From assembly GCF_043945595.1 (NCBI RefSeq), contig NZ_JBIFNP010000001.1:372001-436000 (forward strand): 64,000 nt of DNA, in the 5' to 3' direction. Source of the DNA: Paenibacillus_S sp043945595 (GTDB taxonomy: Bacteria > Bacillota > Bacilli > Paenibacillales > NBRC-103111). The translations under genes were made by a program, and so were the position numbers. This document shows positions 7,480 through 16,417 of the stretch, piece after piece; the stretch's first letter is position 1; each line of letters starts with the position of its first letter. Below the pieces are notes generated by a model. That model had not been told where the DNA came from. It saw only the letters and a program-made list of their open reading frames with translations, and did not search any database.

Positions 7480-8490
7480 TTACCAGCCGCGGCGGTACTG
7501 CTTAGGTGCTTCCAGCTCCACCTTCAGCGTGCGTGCCGCGTGTCTCGGCCAATACGGATCCCGAAGCAGCTCGCGGGCGAGGAAAACTAAATCCGCACGG
7601 CCGTTGCGGATAATTTCGTCTGCTTGCTCGGGGCTGGTAATCAAGCCGACGGCACCCGTCGCAATATCTGCCGATGCTTTAATCGTCTCGGCAAGTGGAA
7701 CCTGGTAGCCCGGATAAACATCGATGGCAGCCGGAACGACGGAGCCGGAGCTGCAGTCGATCAAGTCGACTCCCTGCGCTTTCATTTGTTCGGCAAAATA
7801 AATGAAATCCTCCATCTGGTTGCCTTCCGGATGGTACTCGTTTGCGGAAATCCGAACGAATAGCGGCCCCTGCCAGACGCCGCGGATACCGTCAATCACT
7901 TCTTTAAGGAACCGGTATCTGCGATCTCGGTCTCCGCCGTAAGCGTCCGTACGCAGATTGGTCAACGGAGACAAAAACTGGTTGATCAGGTAGCCGTGCG
8001 CCGCATGAATTTCCAGGCAGTCGAACCCGGCCTGCACGGCTCTTTGGGCCGCTTGCACAAAGGCTTGAATCGTCTGTCCGATTTGCTCGATTGTCAAAGC
8101 GTCGGGGGTTTTGGACGTTTCATTGAATGCCAGTGCGGACGGCGCAACGATCGGGCCCTCCAGCTGGGCTTTACGTCCCGCGTGCGCAAGCTGAATACCG
8201 ATTTTGGCACCCTGATTATGAACCAGCTGCACAAGCTCCTGCAGGCCAGGGACATGCTCGTCGCTCCATATGCCCAAGTCCTGTGCGGAAATACGTCCCT
8301 GCTCCGTTACCGCGGATGCTTCGACTATTATTAATCCGACTTGGCCGACGGCCCGGCTTGGATAATGGATTTTGTGCCACTCTTGTACTTTGCCGGATTC
8401 GTCGTCGCACGAATACATACACATCGGCGACATGACAATACGGTTTTTCAATGTCATCCCGTTCAGGGTTAAAGGGGAAAATAAACTCAT
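7480..8490 (-). CDS. namA: NADPH dehydrogenase, old yellow enzyme family
   Basis: A 336-residue FMN-dependent ene-reductase, matching B. subtilis NamA/YqjM in length. It uses NADPH to reduce alpha,beta-unsaturated carbonyls and nitro compounds in the cytoplasm. Seen: the MSPMCMYSC segment with the Cys and Tyr that tune the flavin, EIHAAHGYL with the two His that bind the substrate carbonyl, SPLTNLRTDAYGG, and a C-terminal QYRRGW that in the YqjM family reaches into the neighbour's active site. ATG 8490 follows GGAGGCTGGACAAGG; the 15 extra in-frame codons upstream have no binding site. Single gene with its own terminator. Confidence 0.92.
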   Translation of the reverse strand: MSLFSPLTLNGMTLKNRIVMSPMCMYSCDDESGKVQEWHKIHYPSRAVGQVGLIIVEASAVTEQGRISAQDLGIWSDEHVPGLQELVQLVHNQGAKIGIQLAHAGRKAQLEGPIVAPSALAFNETSKTPDALTIEQIGQTIQAFVQAAQRAVQAGFDCLEIHAAHGYLINQFLSPLTNLRTDAYGGDRDRRYRFLKEVIDGIRGVWQGPLFVRISANEYHPEGNQMEDFIYFAEQMKAQGVDLIDCSSGSVVPAAIDVYPGYQVPLAETIKASADIATGAVGLITSPEQADEIIRNGRADLVFLARELLRDPYWPRHAARTLKVELEAPKQYRRGW

Positions 8491-8671
8491 CCTTGTCCAG
8501 CCTCCATTCGGATTTGTTGTCTTTATATACTGCATGTTCTACATATGAGTATATACGTTTCATATTACCGAGTAAAATGACGCGGTAAGTCTATGATTGG
8601 ACGGCTTTACGACTCCATAGAGAGAGCTTCGATAAACATGATATGATGAGGGAAAAAAGGAGGCCGAACGG

Positions 8672-9217
8672 TTGAAAACATTCGAAGCGGAAATTGTGGC
8701 AGTGCTGGCGGCAAGGGACAAGCATTCGTTCGTTACCTCCCGCGAGGAGCGGGTCGCTCTCGATCTGGGGGGAATTCCCGGAGACCGGCATTACGGGCTT
8801 CTCCGTCCGGCGGATTCGAGACAAAAGTTTTATCCCAGGGGGACGATGCTTGCGAACCGCAGACAGATCAGCATCGTATCCCTGGAGGAATGCGCGAGGA
8901 TTGCCGGCTCGCTCGGCATTGAGCGGATTGAACCGGAATGGCTGGGCGCAAACCTGCTGTTGAGCGGGTATGAGCCGCTGACGCTGCTCCATCAAGGAGC
9001 AAGACTGTTGTTTCCCGGCGGGGCCGGGCTGATTTGCGAAGGGGAGAATGAGCCCTGCAGATGACCGGGCAAAGTGATTGGGGCCGCCGTAGGGAACGAT
9101 GCTTTAGCAAACGTATTTGTCAAAGCGGCAAAGCATCTCCGCGGCATTGTCTGCTCCGTAGAAAAGGAAGGGTCCATTATCACGGGAGAAAGGGTCAGAA
9201 TCGTAACGATGGAATGA
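8672..9217 (+). pseudogene. MOSC domain protein with an in-frame stop
   Basis: TTG 8672 lies behind AGGAGGCCGAACGG. The frame encodes a MOSC domain (molybdenum cofactor sulfurase C-terminal fold): GIPGDRHYG early, then NEPCR with the conserved cysteine. TGA at 9062-9064 interrupts it, yet the same frame continues for 50 codons (PGKVIGAAVGNDAL to VRIVTME) to TGA 9217, as a full-length MOSC protein of about 180 residues would. The break is therefore a base substitution (for example CGA to TGA) in a nonconserved position, or a sequencing error, not a frameshift. MOSC proteins carry persulfide sulfur or bind Mo substrates; a second member is at 57031-57675 beside cofactor genes. Confidence 0.75.
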
Positions 9218-9719
9218 CCCGGTATCCCAAGACTGATCTTTATTTTTTAAAGCAGAGCTTGCTGTTCTTTTTTTCAGCGCAAGTGAATTTCAAATGAGCG
9301 TCGAGACTCCGCAGGGAGGGTCGGCTGACTCCTGCAATGTTATCGAAAACTGTTGCAATAACAAGAAAATTGTGGTAATTTAAAGTAAATATTTGTAAGT
9401 TGAGCGGAAGAACCGCCTCTCCTATGCATATGCGCATAGAAGGGGCGGTTTTTTTGCGTTCCGCATTTGGCATATGCAACGGTGATGGCATTAGAGGGAT
9501 GTCTCTGTAGTACTTGATGTGCTTGATGCCAAGCCGGAAGCCAGGAGCCTGCGGTCATCCAGGCACTTAGGGTGTTCTCGCGGCACAGGGCTGAAGCATG
9601 TTGAGCATTAAACGCCTAACCGCCGCAATGCAGGAATCGTTTAACCCTGAAGCGGGCATTAGGGCGAATGAACGAATGACTGCCGGCAAGATAGATTAAA
9701 TCCTAGCGAGGTGCTGCTT
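9218..9719 (+). other. Gene-free stretch with a possible small RNA
   Basis: No coding frame with a ribosome binding site is seen. From about 9295 the sequence has inverted-repeat potential (GCAGG..CTCCTGC) and ends in a strong terminator at 9411-9455, which terminates no recognisable gene. 9460-9719 shows nothing I can name. Confidence 0.4.
9411..9455 (+). terminator. Orphan rho-independent terminator
   Basis: AACCGCC pairs with GGCGGTT, with inner CTATGC/GCATAG, followed by a T run. It lies 190 bases after the MOSC gene, so it may end that transcript or a separate small RNA. Confidence 0.8.
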
Positions 9720-11589
9720 ATGCAACAACCGTTTTCCGGTTTACAGGGCTTCCCGGACTCCAGCGTGCTGGGCGGACGGTATCGAATCGTCTCGAAGCTG
9801 GGAAGCGGAGGGATGAGCACGGTTTATTTGGCCGAAGATTTGCGCTTGCCGGGCAAGCGGTGGGCGGTGAAGGAATCCAGAATGGAAGGGGAAGCTTCCC
9901 ATGCGGCATTAGCGGAAGCGGACATGATGATTCGGCTTCAGCATCCCAATTTGCCGGAAATTGTCGATTACTACCCGCCTAATGAACGCGGCTACCGTTA
10001 TTTAATTATGGATTACATTGAGGGAGAGACGCTGCTGCAGCGTTTCGAACGGCAGGGCAGGAGGATGCCTGAGAGCCAGCTGATCGCCTATATGCTGCAG
10101 CTGTGCGATCTGTTTCAATACCTTCATACCCGCAGGCCGGAACCGGTCGTCTACAGGGATTTGAAGCCGTCCAATTTAATGATTGATCTGCAGGAACGAA
10201 TCCGGCTGATTGATTTTGGCATCGCGCGCAGCTTTAAGGCGGGACAGCCTTCCGATACGGTAGCTATCGGCACGATAGGCTTCGCAGCGCCGGAGCAGTT
10301 CGAGGGCCGGCAGACGGATGCGCGCGCGGATTTGTACGCTCTTGGCGCGCTGATGTATTTCGTGCTGAGCGGCGGGCAGTATTATCATGCCGGCCGCAAG
10401 GCTGCCGGGGAGCTCGACGCGAGCCTGCCCAGCAGCTTGACGGGGCTGGTGGAGAAGCTGCTGGAGGCGGACCCTGCCGCTCGCTGCCAGAACGCAGCTG
10501 AGGTGCGAGGCGAGCTGCAGCGTGTGCTTGCCGAACAGCGCGGCCCATCCTCCCCGGGCCGCCTTCCCGGCGGCGGCGCGTATGGCCCGCCTGCGGCGAA
10601 GCCCCGCCTCATGGCGGTCGGCTCGCTGTACGCGGGCGCAGGCGCGACCTTCGCCGCCATTGCGATCGCCCGGGCGCTGCGTGCGCTAGGCTTGCCGCAT
10701 GCCGTGCTGGAGCCGCCGGTAAGGCAGCCGGAGCTGTACGCGCTGCTGTTCGGCGAGAAGCACGCGCCCGCGGGCTACCGCTGCTACAACGATGCGCGCG
10801 GAGCAGCCCCATGGGGCGCGTCGCCCTGGATGGACGGAAGCACGCTTTGGCTTCCGTCCGCTCCAGGCGGCGCGGGCTATTGGGGCGCCGTGGCGGAGCC
10901 GTCCGCAGGGATGGCGATCGCCGAGGCCGCAGCCGCATCATACGGCTCGCCGCGGCAGCGCGGGGGCGCACCGTCGCCCTGGACCGCTGTGGCCGTCCGG
11001 GGAGCCGGTACGGGCGGAGGCAGCGCAGCGTGAATCCGCTGCGGCCGATGCCGATTTTGCCGGTTCGGGCGCTGCCCTGCAGCGGCTTCTCGAAGGCATA
11101 GGACGCGAGTGGGTTGTGGCCGATCTCGGCGCCGGATGGGATCAGCCGGAGGCAATCGAGCTGCTGGAGGCGGCCGATGAGGTAGTTTACGTGGTGGAAC
11201 CGCTGCTTCATAAGCTCGAGTCCGCAGCGGCTCGGCGCAATCTGCTGCATCTCGAGGAGCTGAGACAGAGCGGCAAGCGGGTACATGGTCTTGCCAATAA
11301 AGCCGTCGCGGTAAGACAGACGGAAAGCTGGCTCCAGGCGCTGCCGGAGCGGCCGGCTTGCCTGCTGCCTTCGGTTGATTTCACGCTGGTCGCGGAGGCG
11401 AGCTGGCAGGGGACGCTGGTCCAAGCGCACCCCAAGGTAGAGCCGCAGCTATTGCGGGCGCTGTGCCCCTGGCTTCAGCGCCTGCAGCATGCTGCAGGCT
11501 CCGGCGGGGAGCAGGCGGCCGAAGCTTCGAAAGAGACTGCCGCAGCCGGCGCAAAGGGTATGCTGCGCAAGCTGTGGAGCGGCGGATAG
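9720..11589 (+). pseudogene. Ser/Thr protein kinase fused to a CpaE/TadZ-like domain, frame interrupted
   Basis: ATG 9720 follows GCGAGGTGCTGCTT. Residues 20-280 are a Hanks-type kinase: glycine loop GSGGMSTVYL, lysine in WAVKE, catalytic loop VYRDLKPSNL (Tyr replaces the usual His of HRD), DFGIA and APEQF. No membrane segment or PASTA repeat follows. Residues from about 300 start a MinD-like beta strand and loop (VGSLYAGAGATFAA) that lacks the P-loop lysine, then VVADLGAGW and VVYVVEP strands as in CpaE/TadZ. The frame is lost at GGGG 10999-11002; adding one G joins both parts into about 620 residues. It heads a Tad-like locus, so the kinase probably controls assembly of that machine (inference). 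Confidence 0.75.
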
Positions 11590-11624
11590 GCGTATAAATC
11601 GGATATGACGGAGGCAATGGCAGG

Positions 11625-12323
11625 ATGAGCTTCGGATACAAATGCCTTTATTATTTGCTGGTAATCGGGCTGTGTTTGTCCGGCCCCGCACTTCTGATCG
11701 TATGGAAATGGGGGATCGAGCCCGCGTGGGGGACGGTGGAGGTCGTCGTGGCGGCCCGTCCGGTGGAGCGGGGGATCAGCTTGTCCGAGGAGGATGTGAA
11801 AGTAGTCAAAATCAAGAAAGAACAGCTGGTCAAGGGGGCGAAGAGCGGACTGTCCGCTGTGCTTCAGCAGGAAACGTCGAGAGCTTTGAGAGGGAATGAA
11901 CAAATAACCGATGCCATGCTGAACGACGGGCATCTGCTGCCCTCGCCCGGAGAGTGGAACATGCCGCTGCCGGCCGAATGGATTTTCGGCAAGCCCCCGG
12001 GGAGCCTGCTCCGAGGCGACCGCGTCTCCCTGCTGCTTGTGGAGAAAGAGGAGAGCCGGAAGGCGGAAGGGAAGACGGAGCAGGAGCTGACACGAGAACA
12101 GCTGGAGCAGCTGGATATTTTTTATGAGGAGGAACAACTGCTGCGAGAGATCGTCGTCAGCTATGCCAAAGGAACGAACAATCAGGAAATCGCATCGACG
12201 GACGATCGGAAGAAGCCTAGCGGTTCTGTAAGCACAGTAGAGCTGATCGTGAGCGAACAGCAGAAGGAGCTTATCCGCAAATACGGAAGCAAGGGCTACC
12301 GGTTTTTAATCGTATATCATTAG
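11625..12323 (+). CDS. SAF-domain protein (CpaB/RcpC-like)
   Basis: A 232-residue protein with an N-terminal membrane segment (residues 8-28) followed by a SAF-like domain: VVVAARPVERGISLSEEDVKVVKI is the classic opening of CpaB/RcpC, the periplasmic pilus-assembly protein of Tad systems (the cited stretch starts near residue 40). The middle third is highly charged, and the C-terminus returns to beta structure (TVELIVSEQQ). In diderms RcpC works with the outer-membrane secretin; here, in a monoderm, it would face the cell wall. ATG 11625 follows GGAGGCAATGGCAGG, 35 bases after the kinase-CpaE gene, so the two are likely one operon. Confidence 0.7.
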   Translation: MSFGYKCLYYLLVIGLCLSGPALLIVWKWGIEPAWGTVEVVVAARPVERGISLSEEDVKVVKIKKEQLVKGAKSGLSAVLQQETSRALRGNEQITDAMLNDGHLLPSPGEWNMPLPAEWIFGKPPGSLLRGDRVSLLLVEKEESRKAEGKTEQELTREQLEQLDIFYEEEQLLREIVVSYAKGTNNQEIASTDDRKKPSGSVSTVELIVSEQQKELIRKYGSKGYRFLIVYH

Positions 12324-12377
12324 CTGCTGCGCAGCGGATTGCCAATTACATCTGAAAAAAACTAGGGGGGACGTTCA

Positions 12378-13676
12378 TTGAATGTCTATGTCATTTCAGC
12401 CGATCGGAGGCTGCTGGAAGCGATGAGAGAATCGGGACACTATACGTCGGTTGTTTCGATATCGAGAGAAAGGGTCCATATTTTGCTGGAAGACACAGAG
12501 GGGCGTGCCCGGGAGAAGCGCGAAATGAACGGGACGAAAGAACCCGCTTTGCCGGAGCATACATCCGTTTTGCATGAGCTCTATACGGAGCCCGATGTAT
12601 GGCTTGTAAGCGACAGACAGCTCGACATTCAGGAAACCATCGCCCTTCGCGGCTGCTGCCCGTCCAGCCGGATCGTTTATATGCTGAGCAACGGACTCGA
12701 TCCGCAGGCGATGAAAACGAGGCAGAGTCTTTGTGCCGCTCATGGACTCGATTACACGCTGCCTTATCATACGGTGGAGCAGGTGGCTGAGACCGCGGCA
12801 GGCATCGGGACCGGCAAGGAAAAGGAGCTCAGCAAGGTCATTACCGGTATCGCTCCGCTTCCGCAGCTGGGACTTACCTCCAGTCTGCTTCGGATTGGTG
12901 TTATGTTAAGCCGGATGTCAGGTAAACGTGTCGGAATTCTGGGACTTAACGGGTGGAATCCGGGGGACAGCGGAATGGAATACAAGGGCAAATATGTCGA
13001 TGAGCTGTGGGGAGGACTTCAGGGACGACAGCTGCAGGCTGGCGAGCTGCTCGCCAAGATGCATATGCTTGCCCCCCGGGTTCATTATTTAGCGGGAAGC
13101 CGGGACCTCAAAAAGCTGTACTACTACAATACCGAAGGGGTTTCCTGGCTGATCGATCAGGCCAAGGAATGCTTCGATTTAATTTTGCTTGATGCGGGAA
13201 GCTATCCCGATCATGCCCTCGCCGCGCAAAGTATTTTGGCGGCGGATTTGCTGCTGGTTCAGATGCATCAGCGCCAACAGGCGAAGCTGCAGTGGCAGCG
13301 GATGTGCGAGCATATCCTGCAGCCGGTGTTCCGCTGGGAGGAGCGCCAGTCGCTCCTGCTGTTTAACCAGATGCAGCGCTCTCCGGAAATGGAGAACGAG
13401 AAGCAGCTTTCGCGTCAGCTCGGTCTTTCCTATGTCGGCAGCCTGCCGCATATTCCTTCGTTCGCCCGCGCTGAAGCAGAGGGGAGGCTGTTCGAGCAGG
13501 TCTGGCCCGAATACGATAAGGAGCTGAGCAAGGTATGCCGGGCGCTTTTGCATTTTTACGGCATATCTCCGCTTCCGGAGCCGCCGGTTGCCCTGGAAGG
13601 GAAAGCGGCAGAGAAGGAAGGAGCGGTGAGGGGAACCTCATGGCTCCGCTGGATGAAGCCGGTGAAGGGGGCCTAG
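12378..13676 (+). CDS. TadZ/CpaE-like protein without P-loop
   Basis: A 432-residue protein, TTG start 12378 eight bases after a run of six G. Residues 1-140 look like a degenerate receiver domain (MNVYVISADRRLLEAM at the start; VYMLSNG later), the usual N-terminus of TadZ/CpaE. Residues 150-400 follow the MinD order of strands (KRVGILGLNGWNPG, DLILLDAGSYPDHAL, DLLLVQMHQ), but the position of the P-loop reads PQLGLTSSLL, with no Lys. TadZ localises the Tad machine at a pole or membrane focus and can work without ATP hydrolysis. It sits between the SAF gene and the TadA-like ATPase gene, 4 bases before the latter. Confidence 0.65.
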   Translation: MNVYVISADRRLLEAMRESGHYTSVVSISRERVHILLEDTEGRAREKREMNGTKEPALPEHTSVLHELYTEPDVWLVSDRQLDIQETIALRGCCPSSRIVYMLSNGLDPQAMKTRQSLCAAHGLDYTLPYHTVEQVAETAAGIGTGKEKELSKVITGIAPLPQLGLTSSLLRIGVMLSRMSGKRVGILGLNGWNPGDSGMEYKGKYVDELWGGLQGRQLQAGELLAKMHMLAPRVHYLAGSRDLKKLYYYNTEGVSWLIDQAKECFDLILLDAGSYPDHALAAQSILAADLLLVQMHQRQQAKLQWQRMCEHILQPVFRWEERQSLLLFNQMQRSPEMENEKQLSRQLGLSYVGSLPHIPSFARAEAEGRLFEQVWPEYDKELSKVCRALLHFYGISPLPEPPVALEGKAAEKEGAVRGTSWLRWMKPVKGA

Positions 13677-13680
13677 GAGG

Positions 13681-15183
13681 TTGGATAACGTCCGGAATAC
13701 GAGATTTCATATCGGGCAATTTCGTCCCCGTCAGCAGACCGAATTGGCTGCCGCCTCTCCCGGTTCGAGGGATGCCGTTCAGGAAGCAGTGCTTGAGAAA
13801 GATAAGCCAGCTGTCTTCGAGCACATCTGTCAAGCCTATAAAGAGCTTGCCGGGGAGCGGTTTGCAGGCGCTGTGACGCGCGGGATTGCCGATCGCCTGC
13901 GCAGCGGACTGGGGGGAGCTGACGAAGCGGAAGCTTTCGTTGAGCTTGAGAATCAGGCGATTATCGGCGTCCCCGAAACCGTAACGGCGATCATGGAGCA
14001 GATTCAATCGTTTGTGGATCAGCGGGGACTGCATCAGGTGGAGCTGCCCGAGTATTATATCGGGCTTCGAGCTTATGCGAGAGAGGAGCAGCGATGCTAC
14101 TCGGACGTTACCCATGCGATGTTTCATGAAATGTACGGCTTCAAGGCGCTCGCCTGCTGGCAGAAGTATCCCGACAGCTACGCTGCCCAGATTATCGGCA
14201 CCTCTATCTGGATTCATCACGGAGGCAGGCATGAGAGAATGCCGTTTCAGTTCGCATCGCCGCAGGACGTGGATAAAATCATTCGCGCGCTGACGAGGCA
14301 GAAGGAAGACGCCATCGTCAACCTGTACCATACGACATTGGAGGTGGACTTATATACGGGCGAGCGGGTTACGCTGACGGTCAAGCCGGATGTGAAGCAT
14401 GATGTCATCACCTTCCGCCGCTTTCTGATCGGACGGGTGACGGTAGACGATCTGGCCGATGAGAGACGCCGTACGATGCCGCTTGAGGCAGTCGATCTGT
14501 TCAAGGGGCTATCGAAGACGCATTGCAACACGATTATCGTCGGCCCGCCCGGCACGGGCAAGAGTACGACGCTGAAGGCGCTTTTGGCTGAACGCGCCGA
14601 CCACTATACGGGGGCCATAATCGAGAAGCATTATGAATTGGCCGCAAGCCGCGATTTTCCCGAAAAGAAGCTCATTGAGCGGGTAACGCACGAAGGAGCG
14701 TTCCACCATGCTATGGATCAGGTGCTTCGTTTTGACGTGGATTATGCGATTATCGGCGAAGTTAGACGGGTAGAGGCCGAGGGAGCTATGCTCGCCTGCG
14801 AACGTCTGCTCAAAGGCTTCGGCAGCACGTATCACACTTGGAAGCCCGAGACGATTCCTTCGCAGTTTGCCCGTTTGCTGTGCAGCTTGACACCGGGCGT
14901 CCGCTTTGAAGAGGAGGAGAAGCGGGTTGCTGAAAATATCGATATCGTTATTGTGCAGTCGCAGGATGTGACAAGGACCCGCAAGCGGATCAAGAGCGTA
15001 ATGGAACTGCGTTATAACCGGCACAACGGCGAGATCAGCACCCATGAGCTGATGCGCTGGGATCAGCATACGGACGAATGGACCTATCGCTTTGATTTAA
15101 GCGAAGGGCTGTGCGGTGAAATGCGGGAGGTCGAGCCAGAATGGGCGGAGACGGACCTTTCAAACGTTAAGGCGGTTAAGTGA
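13681..15183 (+). CDS. TadA/CpaF-like secretion ATPase
   Basis: A 500-residue hexameric secretion ATPase of the T2SS/T4P/Tad superfamily, which powers pilus extension or secretion at the inner face of the membrane. Walker A is GPPGTGKSTT at about residues 288-297; the Asp box and Walker B region is VDYAIIGEVRRVEAE at about 350, with Glu of GEVRR in the catalytic place; TYHTWKPETIPSQ aligns with the His box. The N-terminal 280 residues are less conserved. TTG 13681 directly abuts AGGAGG, which is too close, so the true start is uncertain. After the stop, 15194-15337 holds a 47-codon frame that might be its C-terminus displaced by a frameshift; I could not decide. The next gene starts 221 bases on. 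Confidence 0.75.
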   Translation: MDNVRNTRFHIGQFRPRQQTELAAASPGSRDAVQEAVLEKDKPAVFEHICQAYKELAGERFAGAVTRGIADRLRSGLGGADEAEAFVELENQAIIGVPETVTAIMEQIQSFVDQRGLHQVELPEYYIGLRAYAREEQRCYSDVTHAMFHEMYGFKALACWQKYPDSYAAQIIGTSIWIHHGGRHERMPFQFASPQDVDKIIRALTRQKEDAIVNLYHTTLEVDLYTGERVTLTVKPDVKHDVITFRRFLIGRVTVDDLADERRRTMPLEAVDLFKGLSKTHCNTIIVGPPGTGKSTTLKALLAERADHYTGAIIEKHYELAASRDFPEKKLIERVTHEGAFHHAMDQVLRFDVDYAIIGEVRRVEAEGAMLACERLLKGFGSTYHTWKPETIPSQFARLLCSLTPGVRFEEEEKRVAENIDIVIVQSQDVTRTRKRIKSVMELRYNRHNGEISTHELMRWDQHTDEWTYRFDLSEGLCGEMREVEPEWAETDLSNVKAVK

Positions 15184-15404
15184 GAAATATCCGATGCCGT
15201 CGGGGGAAGGGGTTGTTATTTATAATCCTTCTGAAAACCGAATGCAGCGAGGGAGTCAACCGGCCGCGGGTCAGCGCCGCAGCGAGCATTTGGGATTCAC
15301 CGGAGCAGAGCCGGACGCTGAGGAAATCAACCGATAGAAGCGGCCTTCGTCGGAGTGGAAAATGCAATTTTGCATGAAGAGATTCAGGAAAAGGGGGAGC
15401 TCGG

Positions 15405-16397
15405 ATGGCAGTATACCCGCTGCTTTATGCCGTACTGATGTTCCTCTCGGCTTGGGCTTTTACTTCGGGTCTTTATTTGACGCTTCGTCCGCTGCTGCGG
15501 TACATGCGCGAGCTGCTTCGCACGGAACACCGCCACCGCTTGAACATGAAGCGGCTGTCCCGGCAGGGCTTCGGCAGCTTTCCAACGGGCCGTATTGCGC
15601 AGCAGTGGCATCGATGGCGGCGAGAACTGGAGCTTCTGCTTAAAGCGACACAGGGTCCGAATTTTCAGGAAAGCTCTGTGCAAAGGTTTGTCGTGTTGAC
15701 TATCGCTGCCGCCTGCTCTATTTGTGCGGTCAGCTGCCTGATTACGGCGGATGCCAGATTCAGTCTTTTTATCGGCATACTGGCGCTGGCGCTTCCTGTT
15801 ATTTATCAGCGGATCAAGCTGAGAAGCCTGCAAATCCAGAGCGGGTACGATCTTGCGGAAGCAATCGGCATCTTGGCAAGCAAATACAAAGTGACGCGGG
15901 GCAATATGCGGATGGCCCTGCAGCTGTCAAGCCAAGAGGTCACCTCGGCTGCCCTCCGGCGGCACTTCATGAACTGGATAAGGGAGGAGTTGAATTACGT
16001 TGAAGCAAGCGAGCTGGAGAAAGCGGTGGAAGAATTTATTTACAGCATCCAAACCTCCTTTGCCAAGCAGCTTGGACTGACGGTATTAAAGGGGCTCCTG
16101 CGTGGCGAGAACGTAGAGAACACCTTGATGGCGATTGATAAAAATATTCACCGGCAGATGGATATGCTGCGCGATGAAGGAGATTCCAGCTCCGAGGTGC
16201 TTCAGTTAAGCTGGCTTCATGTCGTGCTGTTCCCGCTTCTTATTGTCCTTATGATTATTTTTATGGGATATAACAGCACGGTTCATTACCAGCTGGAGAC
16301 GGAGCAGGGGCGGTTCTGGCTGACAACGACCGTCTGCTTTATTGCCGGCTCGCTTTTGCTGGCTGTATGGTTCCGCCGGCCTCCGAACGATTATTAG
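15405..16397 (+). CDS. TadB-like type II secretion F-domain membrane protein
   Basis: A 330-residue protein with membrane segments near residues 7-27, 105-145 (two) and a C-terminal pair at 275-325. The cytoplasmic part between them has the T2SSF layout (ASKYKVTRGNMRMALQL; GLTVLKGLLRGENVENTLMAIDKNIHRQMD). In Tad systems TadB and TadC form the inner-membrane platform on which the TadA ATPase turns. ATG 15405 follows AAGGGGGAGCTCGG. Together with the next gene it reproduces the tadA-tadB-tadC order, which supports the assignment more than sequence similarity alone. Confidence 0.7.
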   Translation: MAVYPLLYAVLMFLSAWAFTSGLYLTLRPLLRYMRELLRTEHRHRLNMKRLSRQGFGSFPTGRIAQQWHRWRRELELLLKATQGPNFQESSVQRFVVLTIAAACSICAVSCLITADARFSLFIGILALALPVIYQRIKLRSLQIQSGYDLAEAIGILASKYKVTRGNMRMALQLSSQEVTSAALRRHFMNWIREELNYVEASELEKAVEEFIYSIQTSFAKQLGLTVLKGLLRGENVENTLMAIDKNIHRQMDMLRDEGDSSSEVLQLSWLHVVLFPLLIVLMIIFMGYNSTVHYQLETEQGRFWLTTTVCFIAGSLLLAVWFRRPPNDY

Positions 16398-16417
16398 AAA
16401 GGAACGGCTGACAGAAG

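Noticed and set aside
9062..9064. Selenocysteine codon in the MOSC gene
   Set aside because: The position is not conserved Cys, no SECIS-like hairpin follows, and no Sec genes are visible.
10264..11430. Long minus-strand frames opposite the kinase-CpaE gene
   Set aside because: High-GC shadow frames with Arg/Pro/Ala-rich translations.
15194..15337. A 47-codon frame after the TadA-like gene as a separate gene
   Set aside because: No binding site and no family; it may be a displaced C-terminus, which is noted with that gene.
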